Assembly: GCA_019235995.1 (NCBI GenBank)
Contig: JAFAJV010000108.1
Location: 62,001-126,000, forward strand
Direction of reading: 5' to 3'
Origin: Vulcanimicrobiota bacterium
GTDB taxonomy: Bacteria > Vulcanimicrobiota > Vulcanimicrobiia > Vulcanimicrobiales > Vulcanimicrobiaceae
Length of the DNA: 64,000 nt
Part shown: piece by piece, positions 8,926 to 22,535 of the stretch
Numbering within the stretch: position 1 is the stretch's first letter
Layout: the number at the start of each line of letters is the position of its first letter
Notes under the pieces: model-generated
Databases searched by the model: none
Seen by the model: only the letters and a program-made list of their open reading frames with translations
Told to the model about the DNA's origin: nothing
Program-made: the position numbers and the translations under genes

Positions 8926-9971
8926 ACGCATACGACATCAGTCCCGGCGTCCTGTACGCGGCCGCGTTCGTCATCGCCGGCATCGTGAGCGCGCTCGCAA
9001 CGCCGCTCGTGCTACGCCTCGCCAATCACCTCGGGATCGTCGACAACGACGGCTCCGAGCGCCGCATGCACGACCTGCCGAAGCCGAGGGTCGGCGGCAT
9101 CGCCGTCTTCTTCGGCTTTGCGTTCGCGCTCTTCACCGTGCTCGGCGTGTCGCTCGCGTCCCCGCGCGCGCTGATGCCCGCCAGCGAACAGGTCGACGCC
9201 ATTCACCGGCTCGTCGGGCTGTTGTTCGGCAGTCTGTTGATCCTGGGAGTCGGCATCTGGGACGACGTCATGCACATGCGCGCGCGAAACAAGCTCGTGG
9301 CGCAGATCGTGGTGGCGCTGATCTCGATGCTCTACGGCTTCGTCATCCCGGGGATCAACAATCCGTTCGACCACAACCCTGGCACAAACTGGATCGACTT
9401 TCCGCTGTGGGTCGGCGTGCCGCTGACTCTCCTCTGGTACGTCGGCATGATGAACGCGATCAACTTCCTCGACGGCCTGGATGGCCTGCTTGCGGGCGTC
9501 GCCGCGATTTCCAGCGTCTTCCTCTTCGTCATCGCGGTGCTGCACGCAAACCCGGTCGTGGCGCTGGTCGTCATCGCCCTGGCCGGGGCCGCGCTAGGCT
9601 TCCTGCCCTACAACTTCAACCCCGCGCGGATCATCCTCGGAGACGCCGGTTCCCTCTTCATCGGCTACGCCTTCGCGACGGTGTCGATCATCGGCGCGAG
9701 CAAGACGGCGATCGCGATCAGCGTGGTCGTGCCTCTGCTCGTCCTAGCGCTCCCGGTCATCGATACGGCGGCAGCGATCGTGCGCCGGGCGAGCACCGGC
9801 AAGCGCATCACTGAAGCGGATCGGGGCCATTTCCACCATCAGCTGATCTTTCGGTTCGGTCTCAACGTGCGGCAGGCCGTGCTGCTGCTCTATGCGGTCT
9901 GCCTCGTCTTGGGGGCGGTAGCACTGGCATTCTCCGGCGAATTCACGCACGTGTTTCGTCACGCGACATAG
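8922..9971 (+). CDS. Undecaprenyl-phosphate GlcNAc-1-phosphate transferase (WecA/TagO family)
   Basis: A 349-residue polytopic membrane enzyme of the MraY/WecA family that starts polysaccharide assembly by moving a sugar-1-phosphate onto undecaprenyl phosphate. Motifs include IWDDVMHMRARNK, NFLDGLDGLLAG (the catalytic Asp pair), GDAGSLFIG and a HFHHQL loop. About ten hydrophobic helices are visible. HFHHQL and adjacency to wecB favour the WecA/TagO branch over MraY. The start is GTG at 8922 overlapping the deaminase stop. Confidence 0.9.
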   Translation: MNAYDISPGVLYAAAFVIAGIVSALATPLVLRLANHLGIVDNDGSERRMHDLPKPRVGGIAVFFGFAFALFTVLGVSLASPRALMPASEQVDAIHRLVGLLFGSLLILGVGIWDDVMHMRARNKLVAQIVVALISMLYGFVIPGINNPFDHNPGTNWIDFPLWVGVPLTLLWYVGMMNAINFLDGLDGLLAGVAAISSVFLFVIAVLHANPVVALVVIALAGAALGFLPYNFNPARIILGDAGSLFIGYAFATVSIIGASKTAIAISVVVPLLVLALPVIDTAAAIVRRASTGKRITEADRGHFHHQLIFRFGLNVRQAVLLLYAVCLVLGAVALAFSGEFTHVFRHAT

Positions 9972-9982
9972 GCCATTAGACC

Positions 9983-11125
9983 GTGGCAAACCGGCTGCGC
10001 ATCATGAGCGTCTTCGGGACGCGCCCGGACACGATCAAGATGGCGCCCGTCGTGGCCGCCTTGCGGGCTCGCCCGGAGATCGACCACGTCGTCTGCGTTA
10101 CGGCGCAACACCGTAAGATGCTCGACGATCTGTTAATGCTGTTCTCGATCACGCCGGATTACGATCTCGACGTGATGACCGACGACCAATCGTTGACAGA
10201 GATCACGACCCGCGTGCTCGCGCGGATGGAACCGGTGCTCAACGAGTCGCATCCCGAGGTCGTGCTCGTTCACGGGGACACGACGACGAGTACCGCGGCG
10301 GCGCTCGCCGCCTTCTATCAGCAAATCCCTGTCGGACACGTCGAGGCGGGTCTGCGCACGAACGATCCCTGGCTGCCGTATCCCGAGGAGATGAACCGGC
10401 GCCTCACGAGCACGATCGCGTCGTATCACTTCGCTCCAACGACGCTGGCCCGCGATCATCTGCTGCGAGAGCACGTCGCTTCCGAGGACGTGGCCGTCAC
10501 CGGGAACACCGTTATCGACGCGTTCCTGGCGACCGCGGCTCGCGAGGACCTTCCGTCCCCGCCGCGTTGGAGCGAGCTCGACGGCGAACGGCCCACGATC
10601 GTCGTAACCGCGCACCGCCGGGAGAATCACGCCCACATGCCCGAGATTTGCGAGGCGCTGCGCGCGATTGCCGAGCTTCCCGACCGGCCGCAGCTGTATT
10701 GGCCCGTTCATCCCTCGCCGCGAGTCGCTCCGGTCGCTCACGACGTGCTCGACGGCGTTGACGGCGTGCTGTTGGTCGATCCGATCGACTACGCCGAGAT
10801 GGTGGCGGCCGTGCGTGCCTCGCAGTTCGTGCTCACCGACTCGGGAGGTCTCCAAGAGGAAGCGCCATGCCTCGGGAAGCCGGTGCTGGTGATGCGCGAA
10901 GAGACGGAACGCCCCGAGGGAATCCGCGCAGGGACGCTCCGGCTGATCGGCCACGATCGCGGCTGGATCGTCGAAGCGGCGCGCGAGCTGCTCGAAGATT
11001 CGGCGGCCTACACGCGCATGGCGCAGTCGGCCAATCCCTACGGCGACGGACGCGCTGCGGCTCGCATCGCGGCCTGGCTCTTGGCGCGACTCCGCGGCGC
11101 GGCGTACCCCGAGCCGTTTGCGTGA
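9983..11125 (+). CDS. wecB: UDP-N-acetylglucosamine 2-epimerase (non-hydrolysing)
   Basis: A 380-residue GT-B-fold epimerase making UDP-ManNAc for cell-surface polysaccharide. Diagnostic segments are VFGTRPDTIKMAPVV, VHGDTTTS, GHVEAGLRT, PEEMNRR, TAHRRENH and LTDSGGLQEEAP. It starts at a GTG 11 bases after the wecA/tagO-like gene, which points to a shared pathway for a secondary polymer or outer-membrane glycan. The TGA overlaps the GTG of atpZ, so the sugar genes run straight into the ATP synthase operon. Confidence 0.95.
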   Translation: MANRLRIMSVFGTRPDTIKMAPVVAALRARPEIDHVVCVTAQHRKMLDDLLMLFSITPDYDLDVMTDDQSLTEITTRVLARMEPVLNESHPEVVLVHGDTTTSTAAALAAFYQQIPVGHVEAGLRTNDPWLPYPEEMNRRLTSTIASYHFAPTTLARDHLLREHVASEDVAVTGNTVIDAFLATAAREDLPSPPRWSELDGERPTIVVTAHRRENHAHMPEICEALRAIAELPDRPQLYWPVHPSPRVAPVAHDVLDGVDGVLLVDPIDYAEMVAAVRASQFVLTDSGGLQEEAPCLGKPVLVMREETERPEGIRAGTLRLIGHDRGWIVEAARELLEDSAAYTRMAQSANPYGDGRAAARIAAWLLARLRGAAYPEPFA

Positions 11126-11310
11126 AGACGCTGCTGCCGGTCATCGCGGCCGGGAGCGCGTTCGCGGGCGCCGCCGTCCTCGGTCTTCTCGCGGGCGTGC
11201 TCGTCGCGAGCCGCCGCGGCGAACCGCTGTGGGCGCCGGCCGGATTGATGCTGGGTGCTGCGGTGGGAGCCTACTCCGCCTTCCGCATGCTCGCCAAGAG
11301 CATGCGATGA
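11122..11310 (+). CDS. AtpZ/AtpI-family small membrane protein
   Basis: A 62-residue protein with two hydrophobic helices (residues ~5-30 and ~38-56), LLAGVLVASRRGEPLWAPAG in the turn and a basic C-terminus. This is the usual size and shape of the ATPase_gene1 (AtpZ) proteins that precede atp operons and are proposed to take part in Mg2+ handling or rotor assembly. The start is GTG in the overlap with wecB (GTGA); its own TGA overlaps the next ATG. Assignment relies on topology and position. Confidence 0.7.
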   Translation: MKTLLPVIAAGSAFAGAAVLGLLAGVLVASRRGEPLWAPAGLMLGAAVGAYSAFRMLAKSMR

Positions 11311-11684
11311 ACGCCTCCGAATCGGCGACACTCGCGCGGTTGAGAGTCTCGGTGGTCGCGACGACCCTGGTGGTGGCTGCGATCGCGGCGGTAGCGCTTC
11401 TGCCGGCGCTTCCTTACGCCGCGCTCGCCGTGGGTGTCGGGGCGGCGTGCGGCGTCGCGAACATGCTCGCAATCATGCGAGGAAGCGAGCGCCTGCTAAA
11501 CACGCGGAACGCGGCGTTCTTTGGGTTAAGTAGTTTACTGCGGCTGGCCGCCTTTAGTATAGTAGCCGCGGCATTGGCGGTTCGGGGGCCCTGGTGGGCG
11601 CTCGGGCCGTTTCTCGCCGCTTTTTTTCTCCCGCTTGCCACGTACGCGTTTCGCGCGTGGCGACTCTTCCGCAGCAAGACGTAA
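11307..11684 (+). CDS. atpI: ATP synthase subunit I-like protein
   Basis: A 125-residue protein with four predicted membrane helices, preceding atpB as AtpI does. AtpI proteins assist assembly of the c-ring. The segment GVGAACGVANMLAIMRGSERLL resembles the middle loop of AtpI. Sequence conservation in this family is weak, so position in the operon is the main support. The ATG overlaps the atpZ stop (ATGA). Confidence 0.7.
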   Translation: MNASESATLARLRVSVVATTLVVAAIAAVALLPALPYAALAVGVGAACGVANMLAIMRGSERLLNTRNAAFFGLSSLLRLAAFSIVAAALAVRGPWWALGPFLAAFFLPLATYAFRAWRLFRSKT

Positions 11685-11698
11685 CGGAATCGTAACGC

Positions 11699-12430
11699 GT
11701 GCACGAACAGATCGGCGAACACATCCTATGGCATCTGCCGCTGGTCGGCGGGGTCCATGCCGACACGATCATGACGACATGGCTCGTCATGATCATCGCG
11801 TTGCTGTTCTTCGGGTGGATTGGGGCGAGTTATCGCTCTCCTTACGTCACGAAGCGTCAGGCCGTGCTCGAGGCGGTGTTCAATTACATAGCCGACCTCG
11901 TGACGAGCGTCCTGGGGGAGGGTGGCGAGCCGTTCGTGCCCTTCTTCGTCGCGCTCTTCATCTTTATTTTTCTGCTCAACCAGTTCGGCATGTTGCCGTT
12001 CAAGGCGTTCGATCTTCCATTCGGCGGATCGCCGACGGCCGATCTCAACACCGTCGTGCCGCTGGCCCTCGTCGTCTTCTGCATGATCCAAGCCGTCGCG
12101 TTCCGGAAGAAGGGGCTTTCGTACCTCGGCCACGTGTTCAAGCCGTTTCCGGCGCTCTTTCCCGTGAACGTCCTCGACGAGATTCTGCGCCCGATCACGC
12201 TCGCAGCCCGGCTCTTCTTCAACATCTTCGTGGGAGAGCTGCTCTTCGTTATCGTCACGTCCATCATCGTGGCGCGCATCAGCATCGGGTTCTTCAACTT
12301 GTCATTGGGCGTGGCCGTAGTACCGATCCTCATCCAATTCTTCAATTTCTTCGTGGGAACGATCCAGGCTTTCGTTTTCACGTTGCTGGCAATCGTGTAT
12401 CTCTCGCTAGCGCTTGCCGACGAACACTAG
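11699..12430 (+). CDS. atpB: F0F1 ATP synthase subunit a
   Basis: A 243-residue membrane subunit forming the proton half-channels against the c-ring. The essential Arg is in ITLAARLFFNIFVGELL; the C-terminal FFNFFVGTIQAFVFTLLAIVYL helix is also conserved. Five to six transmembrane helices are visible. The GTG start at 11699 gives VHEQIGEHILWHLP, a normal N-terminus. It is followed by atpE after 22 bases. Confidence 0.96.
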   Translation: MHEQIGEHILWHLPLVGGVHADTIMTTWLVMIIALLFFGWIGASYRSPYVTKRQAVLEAVFNYIADLVTSVLGEGGEPFVPFFVALFIFIFLLNQFGMLPFKAFDLPFGGSPTADLNTVVPLALVVFCMIQAVAFRKKGLSYLGHVFKPFPALFPVNVLDEILRPITLAARLFFNIFVGELLFVIVTSIIVARISIGFFNLSLGVAVVPILIQFFNFFVGTIQAFVFTLLAIVYLSLALADEH

Positions 12431-12452
12431 GTCCACCAAGAAAGGCAGTCAA

Positions 12453-12731
12453 GTGAACGCAGAATCCTTAATCGCAGCCTCCGCCCTGATATGCTTCGGC
12501 ATCATCATATCGGGCGTGGCATTTGGCTCAGCCGTCGGCGACGGCACCGTGGCGTCGAAGGCCGTCGAATCGATCGCGCGCCAGCCCGAGGCGCGCCCGA
12601 ACATCTTCCTCTTCATGTTCCTCGGCGTCGGCGTGCTGGAGGCCGTGCCGTTCATCGCGATCGCCTTGTCGTTCTACATCCTTCTCGTGGTCGCGAAGGT
12701 TCCGGCGATCATCTCCGCGCTGGTGAAGTAG
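12453..12731 (+). CDS. atpE: F0F1 ATP synthase subunit c
   Basis: A 92-residue hairpin of two membrane helices with the conserved polar loop ARQPEARP. The ion-binding carboxylate is Glu63 in GVLEAVPFIA. Helix 1 reads GSAVGDG, putting Asp30 where Na+-type c subunits have Gln; mycobacterial c subunits also have GIGDG. The ES/T sodium signature is absent, so proton coupling is expected. A GTG start at 12453 with GAAAGG about nine bases upstream is preferred over the longer open frame, which overlaps atpB. Confidence 0.95.
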   Translation: MNAESLIAASALICFGIIISGVAFGSAVGDGTVASKAVESIARQPEARPNIFLFMFLGVGVLEAVPFIAIALSFYILLVVAKVPAIISALVK

Positions 12732-12737
12732 GAGCCG

Positions 12738-13172
12738 ATGTCGTTCCTTTCGGTCGACGGGACCCTGATCGTGCAGCTGATCAATTTCGCGATCTTCTTC
12801 GCCGTGCTCAACGTCGTGTTTCTGCGGCCCGTGGCGGCGGCGATCCGGCGGCGGCGGGAATACATCAACAGTCTCGTTTCCGATTACGACCGATATCAGG
12901 CGGAAGCGCGCAGCCTGCGCGCCGAGGCCGAATCGATCCGCGGCGAAGCTCGGCGTGACGCCGAGAATCGCGTCGCGGCCGCGCGCGCCCAGGCGTCGAA
13001 TGAAGCCGCGGAGCTCTCCGGCCGCTACGCGCGGCAGGCGCAGGACATCGTCGAGGCGGCGCAGCGCAAGGCGCAGGAGGAGCTCGAGGCCGCGCGCGCC
13101 GGCGAGGACGAGGCGGCGCGTCGTGTTGCCGATTTCATGCTGGATCGCGTCATTCCGGAGGCGGCGCAATGA
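12738..13172 (+). CDS. atpF: F0F1 ATP synthase subunit b (first b-type gene)
   Basis: A 144-residue peripheral-stalk subunit: an N-terminal membrane helix (LIVQLINFAIFFAVLNVVFL) followed by a long charged coiled coil rich in Ala, Glu and Arg. Two b-type genes in tandem, as here, give a b/b' heterodimeric stalk in cyanobacteria and alphaproteobacteria. The ATG follows atpE by six bases; the TGA overlaps the next ATG. Confidence 0.9.
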   Translation: MSFLSVDGTLIVQLINFAIFFAVLNVVFLRPVAAAIRRRREYINSLVSDYDRYQAEARSLRAEAESIRGEARRDAENRVAAARAQASNEAAELSGRYARQAQDIVEAAQRKAQEELEAARAGEDEAARRVADFMLDRVIPEAAQ

Positions 13173-13672
13173 GCGGCGACGCCCGGCTTTACATCGAAAT
13201 CGCGATTTGGAGCCAGGTCATTTCGTCGATCGTCTTCATCGCCGCGCTGGTCTTCATGTGGTACCGCTGGCTCTTGCCGGTCTTTCTCAACGCCCAAGAT
13301 CGCAGCAATAAGCAGATCGCGGAGGCGGAACAACACCGCGACGAGGTCAAGGCGGCACTTGAGACGCTCCGGGAGCAAATCGAGACGGCCCGCCACGACG
13401 CCGAGCTCATCATTGCTCGCGCGGGCGATCACGCCGAGCACGAGCGAGCGGCAACGCTGCAGGAATGCACGGATGCGGGTAAGCGTACGCTGCTCGATGC
13501 CGGAAAGGAGATCTTCCGCGCGCGCGCCGCGGCGCAGCGCCGTCTTCGCGACGACCTGCTCGCTCGGGCGCTGCGCGAGGCGCGTGAGGACGCGGTCAAG
13601 CGCGTCGGACCCGAGCAGGATCGGCGGCTGATCGACGGACTCGTGGGATCGCTGGAGCGCGCTCGTGGTTAA
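13169..13672 (+). CDS. F0F1 ATP synthase b-type subunit (second b gene)
   Basis: A 167-residue protein with one N-terminal transmembrane segment (residues ~12-32, SQVISSIVFIAALVFMWYRW) and a long coiled coil (RSNKQIAEAEQHRDEVKAAL onward). It starts inside the stop of the first b gene (ATGA) and overlaps atpH by eight bases. Which of the two is b and which is b' cannot be told from sequence inspection alone. Confidence 0.87.
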   Translation: MSGDARLYIEIAIWSQVISSIVFIAALVFMWYRWLLPVFLNAQDRSNKQIAEAEQHRDEVKAALETLREQIETARHDAELIIARAGDHAEHERAATLQECTDAGKRTLLDAGKEIFRARAAAQRRLRDDLLARALREAREDAVKRVGPEQDRRLIDGLVGSLERARG

Positions 13673-14207
13673 TCGGACGCTCGCGCGCCGCTACGCCGTC
13701 GCGGTATCGTCGCTGGCCGGGGAGCAGCAGGCCACGGACCGCGTCGGTTCCGACCTGACGACGGTCGCCGATGCGATCGCCGCCAACACCGAGGCGCGCG
13801 AGTTCTTCTTGTCGCCCGTTATCCCGAAGCCGGATAAGGAACGCCTCCTTGCCGCCGCCTTCGAGGGAAAGCTTCACACGATCGCGCTGCACACGCTGCT
13901 GCTGCTCGTCCGCAAGCGCCGCGAGGCCTTGCTGCCGGCTCTCGTCGCAGAATATCTCGAGTTGCAGCGCGCCGCGCGCGGCGCGCAGACCCTCACGCTG
14001 ACCTCGGCGCGCGCCCTGGACCGCGCCGAGTATGCGTCGCTGCTCCAGCGGCTGGAGCGCCTCTACGGAAAGAAATTCGAGGTCGCCGAGGTCATCGATC
14101 CGTCGCTGATCGGAGGCGTTCGCATCACGATGGGCGACCGGCGCATCGACGCATCGATCTCGGGACGGCTCGACGCTCTGGCGCGCGAGCTCTCACATGC
14201 AAGTTAA
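13665..14207 (+). CDS. atpH: F0F1 ATP synthase subunit delta
   Basis: A 180-residue OSCP/delta protein linking the peripheral stalk to the F1 head. The N-terminal ARRYAVAVSSLA and the C-terminal VIDPSLIGGVRITMGDRRID-type segment are characteristic of the family. The start is GTG at 13665, inside the end of the second b gene. Length is normal. Confidence 0.93.
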   Translation: MVNRTLARRYAVAVSSLAGEQQATDRVGSDLTTVADAIAANTEAREFFLSPVIPKPDKERLLAAAFEGKLHTIALHTLLLLVRKRREALLPALVAEYLELQRAARGAQTLTLTSARALDRAEYASLLQRLERLYGKKFEVAEVIDPSLIGGVRITMGDRRIDASISGRLDALARELSHAS

Positions 14208-14231
14208 CATTGCTCCTAGGAAAGTTGACGG

Positions 14232-15731
14232 ATGATAAACGCTGACGAAATCGCCGGCATTCTCAAACAACAGATCGAACAGTTCAAGACCGGCGTCCAA
14301 GAAGACGAGGTCGGAACCGTCATCGAGGTCGGAGCCAACCTCGCGCGCGTCTACGGTCTGCGCGGCGTTCGATCGTCCGAGCTGGTGGAGTTTGAGAACG
14401 GCCTGCAGGGCGTGGCGCTCAATCTCGAAGAGGACAACGTCGGCGTGGTGATCATGGGGCCCGACGTCGAGATCAAAGAGGGCGCGCGCGTCCGGCGCAC
14501 GGGGCGCATCGCGTCCGTGCCCGTTGGTGAGGCGCTGCTCGGCCGCGTCGTCAATCCGCTGGGCCAGGCGATCGACGGCAAGGGCGACATCGCGGCGTCG
14601 CGCTATCGCACGATCGAGAACATCGCGCCGAGCGTCGTCCAGCGCCAACCCGTCAAGCAGCCTTTGCAGACGGGAATTCGCGCCATCGACGCGCTGATTC
14701 CGATCGGCAAGGGACAGCGGGAGCTGATCATCGGCGACCGGTCGACCGGCAAGACGGCGATGGCCGTCGACACGATCATCAATCAGAAAGGCCGCGACGT
14801 ATTCTGCGTTTACGTCGCGATCGGACAGAAGAACTCGACGGTGGCCGCGCTGGCGCAGATTCTCGAGCAGAAGGGCGCGATGGCCTACACGACGATCGTC
14901 GCGGTGAGCCCATCGGAAGCGGCCGCGTTGCGCTGGCTGGCCCCGTTCGCGGGCTGCGCGATGGCCGAAGAGCTGATGTACGCGGGCAAAGACGTGCTGA
15001 TCGTCTACGACGATCTCACCAAGCACGCGCAGTCGTACCGCGAGATGTCGTTACTGCTGCGGCGACCACCGGGGCGCGAAGCCTATCCGGGCGACGTCTT
15101 CTACCTCCATTCGCGTCTGCTGGAACGCGCCGCGAAGCTCTCGGACGACATGGGCGGGGGCTCATTGACGGCGCTTCCCGTAATCGAGACGCAGGCGGGG
15201 GACTTCTCGGCCTATATTCCGACGAACGTGATCTCGATCACGGACGGCCAGATCTATCTGACGCCGCAGTTGTTCTTCCAGGGCATCCGTCCCGCCGTCG
15301 ACATCGGGCTCTCCGTCTCGCGGGTCGGCGGCGCCGCGCAGACGAAGGCGATGAAGTCGGTCGCGGGACAGCTGAAGCTCGAGCTTGCTCAATATCGCGA
15401 CCTGGCGGCATTCGCGAAGCTCGCGAGCGACCTCGATAAGGCCACCCAGAATCAGCTGATGCGCGGCGAGAAGCTCACCGAGCTCCTGAAACAGCCGCAG
15501 TACCAGCCCCAGTCGATGGAGGATCAAGTCGCGATCATCTACGCCGCGACGAGCGGCTTCGTGAACGACATCCCGACCGCGCGGCTGCAGAGCTGGGCCG
15601 CCGGTCTGATCGACTTTCTCCGCGATAAGCATCCGCACGTACTGGACGCGATCGCACAGAGCGGCCAGGTGTCGGACGACACGAAGAAGCAGCTCGACGC
15701 CGCCGTGGCCGAGTTCAACAAGGGCTTCTAA
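14232..15731 (+). CDS. atpA: F0F1 ATP synthase subunit alpha
   Basis: A 499-residue non-catalytic nucleotide-binding subunit. Walker A is [11 protein letters not shown] and the [20 protein letters not shown] segment is standard. The N-terminus is conserved ([14 protein letters not shown]) and the length normal. A 24-base gap with TCCTAGGAAAG precedes the ATG. The stop abuts the GTG of atpG with no spacer. Confidence 0.98.
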   Translation: MINADEIAGILKQQIEQFKTGVQEDEVGTVIEVGANLARVYGLRGVRSSELVEFENGLQGVALNLEEDNVGVVIMGPDVEIKEGARVRRTGRIASVPVGEALLGRVVNPLGQAIDGKGDIAASRYRTIENIAPSVVQRQPVKQPLQTGIRAIDALIPIGKGQRELIIGDRSTGKTAMAVDTIINQKGRDVFCVYVAIGQKNSTVAALAQILEQKGAMAYTTIVAVSPSEAAALRWLAPFAGCAMAEELMYAGKDVLIVYDDLTKHAQSYREMSLLLRRPPGREAYPGDVFYLHSRLLERAAKLSDDMGGGSLTALPVIETQAGDFSAYIPTNVISITDGQIYLTPQLFFQGIRPAVDIGLSVSRVGGAAQTKAMKSVAGQLKLELAQYRDLAAFAKLASDLDKATQNQLMRGEKLTELLKQPQYQPQSMEDQVAIIYAATSGFVNDIPTARLQSWAAGLIDFLRDKHPHVLDAIAQSGQVSDDTKKQLDAAVAEFNKGF

Positions 15732-16610
15732 GTGCCGTCGGTCCGCGACCTGCGCGATCGCATTCGATCGCTCAAGAACACGCAGCAGATCACCAAGGCG
15801 ATGAAGCAGGTCGCTGCGGCGAAGATTCGCCGCGCCGAGGCCGCGCAGAAGCGCGCCCGCCCGTATGCGGACGCGCTGGCACAGATGCTGCACGATCTGA
15901 TCGGCGCGGTGTCTTCGGTTGACCATCCGTTCATGCAGCCCGGAAAGAGCGGCGCTCCGGCCGGCATCGTGCTGGTCAGCGCCGACAAGGGGCTCGCGGG
16001 CGCGTTCAACTCCAACGTCATTCACGCCGCCGAGGCGCTCGCGCGGCGACAGGGCGGCGCGCGCTATTACACGATCGGCCTCAAGGCGCGCAATGCGGTG
16101 CGGCGCATGGGAATGCCCGATCACGCGACCTGGGCGCTCGGCAGCGGCGAAAAGATCGACACGGCCCGCGCTGCGGCGCGGCGCGCCTCCGACGACTTTC
16201 GGCACGGAGAGATCTCGGAGATCGTCCTCGTCTCCCAGCAGCTGATCACCATGATGTCGCAGCGCCCGCAAACCCGCAAGCTCATCCCCATCCTCGCTTC
16301 GGACTTCGAGTCCGCTCGAGACGGCGAAGCCGGCGGCAGACCGCGCGGCGCCATAGAGTTCGCGCCGTCACCGGAATTCGTGCTATCCAGACTTCTCCCA
16401 AAATATCTCGAGTTCACGATCTACTCCGCGATGCTGGAGACCGACGCCGCGTTCTTCGCGGCGCAGCTCGTGGCGATGACCAACGCAACCGACAACGCAT
16501 CGAAGCTCATCGACGAGCTGACGATTGCGATGAACAACGCTCGCCAAGCCGCAATCACGAAGGAATTGCTAGAAATCGTCGCTGGCGCGGAGGCGCTCGG
16601 CGTTGAGTGA
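15732..16610 (+). CDS. atpG: F0F1 ATP synthase subunit gamma
   Basis: A 292-residue central-stalk subunit. The N-terminal coiled coil RDRIRSLKNTQQITKAMKQV and C-terminal AMNNARQAAITKELLEIVAGAEAL are diagnostic. The start is GTG immediately after the atpA stop. The gene is followed by an unusual 185-base gap before atpD that contains a long inverted repeat. Confidence 0.97.
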   Translation: MPSVRDLRDRIRSLKNTQQITKAMKQVAAAKIRRAEAAQKRARPYADALAQMLHDLIGAVSSVDHPFMQPGKSGAPAGIVLVSADKGLAGAFNSNVIHAAEALARRQGGARYYTIGLKARNAVRRMGMPDHATWALGSGEKIDTARAAARRASDDFRHGEISEIVLVSQQLITMMSQRPQTRKLIPILASDFESARDGEAGGRPRGAIEFAPSPEFVLSRLLPKYLEFTIYSAMLETDAAFFAAQLVAMTNATDNASKLIDELTIAMNNARQAAITKELLEIVAGAEALGVE

Positions 16611-16734
16611 CGACGTATCGGTCCGGCGGCGTGTGAATGCGCCGTGGAGCCACGGATGGCGGGAACGGCGCAGAGGCCGAGTGCAGCGAGGCGCCGGATG
16701 CGCCGAGCAAACGGCCGCCGGACCGATATGTCGG
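16610..16734. repeat. Palindromic element between atpG and atpD
   Basis: A 15-base arm TATCGGTCCGGCGGC (16616-16630) is repeated perfectly inverted at 16714-16728; allowing one mismatch, the arms extend to about 20 bases. The ~83-base interior is GC-rich and contains smaller palindromes (for example the near-palindrome GGCGCCGGATGCGCC at 16690-16704). It occupies most of the only sizeable gap in the atp operon. It could be a dispersed palindromic repeat or an RNA processing/stability hairpin. There is no T-tract, so it does not look like an intrinsic terminator. Confidence 0.7.
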
Positions 16735-16774
16735 CACTCGGCGCCGAACGCCTCACCTGAGCAAAGCAACATAA

Positions 16775-18695
<1,921 letters not shown>

Positions 18696-18729
18696 GCGAG
18701 CCAAGGGGCTGCGCGTAACGTAAATCGGC

Positions 18730-21739
<3,010 letters not shown>

Positions 21740-21743
<4 letters not shown>

Positions 21744-22507
21744 TCCGACTCATCTCTGCACTCGCCGCCGCCGTCGCACTCGTCACCGCGCCGGTGGTGG
21801 CCGCCGCTCCGCCTCGTTCGCCCGCGCCGGCGCGCTCGCCGGCGCCGGCCGCGCGTGCGCGTTCGCCGGTTCCGTCGGCCGCCGCCTCGCCGAACGGCAG
21901 CCAGGCCTCATTCGACCTCGGCGTCTGGACCGTGCATGCCAGCTCGATCGACGCAAACTTCAAGAGCGGCGACTTCAGCACGCCCGCTAAGATCGTCATG
22001 ACGCGTGTTGGCGGCGACGTGTCGGCGGATCGCGCGAACGGCAACTACAAGCACCAGATGCTCTACCTCAACGGCCACGTCGTCATGCACGACTCGCAGG
22101 GGAACGGCATGAGCAGCCTCGAGGGCGGCGCGCCGTCGCATTCCGCCGGCCCCTCGACTCTGACCGCAGATCAGGCACAGATCGATGGCGCCGCGAAGGT
22201 CTACAAAGCAATAGGGAACGTTCACTACGTCCAAGCCGATACGGTCGTCGATGCGGACACCGGAACGCTCAACGACGCTACGCACAGCCTCTTGCTCGAA
22301 GGCACTGTCCACATCACGCAGGGCACTCGCAGCATGGCTGCGCGCAAGGTGCTCTACAACACCGAGACGGGAAGCGCGCACGCCGAAGGCGACGTCACGA
22401 TGCAATTTCCCGGCGAGGTTCACCGCGGCATAGCGACGCCGAAACCCCTCAAGATCCCGAAGAACGGCTTGACGCAGCCGGCCGCGCCGCCCAGCGCCCG
22501 GCCGTGA
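21740..22507 (+). CDS. OstA/LptA-like periplasmic protein
   Basis: A 255-residue exported protein: signal peptide (residues 1-23), a low-complexity Pro/Ala/Arg/Ser linker (24-50), then repeated beta-strands of the OstA_N jellyroll (YLNGHVVMHDSQGNGM, TADQAQIDGAAKVYKAIGNV, LEGTVHITQGTRSMAARKVLYN, GSAHAEGDVTMQFPG). LptA-type proteins bridge lipopolysaccharide across the periplasm, so this supports a diderm cell with LPS. No other lpt genes are nearby. A second possibility is a general OstA-fold protein of unknown ligand. Confidence 0.75.
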
Positions 22508-22535
22508 GTTGCCGATAGCGCGCTCCGGCGGCGAA

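Noticed and set aside
12453-12731. Sodium-dependent c-ring suggested by a polar residue (Asp30) in helix 1.
   Set aside because: The second half of the sodium signature around Glu63 (Ser/Thr partners) is missing, and Asp at this place also occurs in proton-coupled mycobacterial c subunits.
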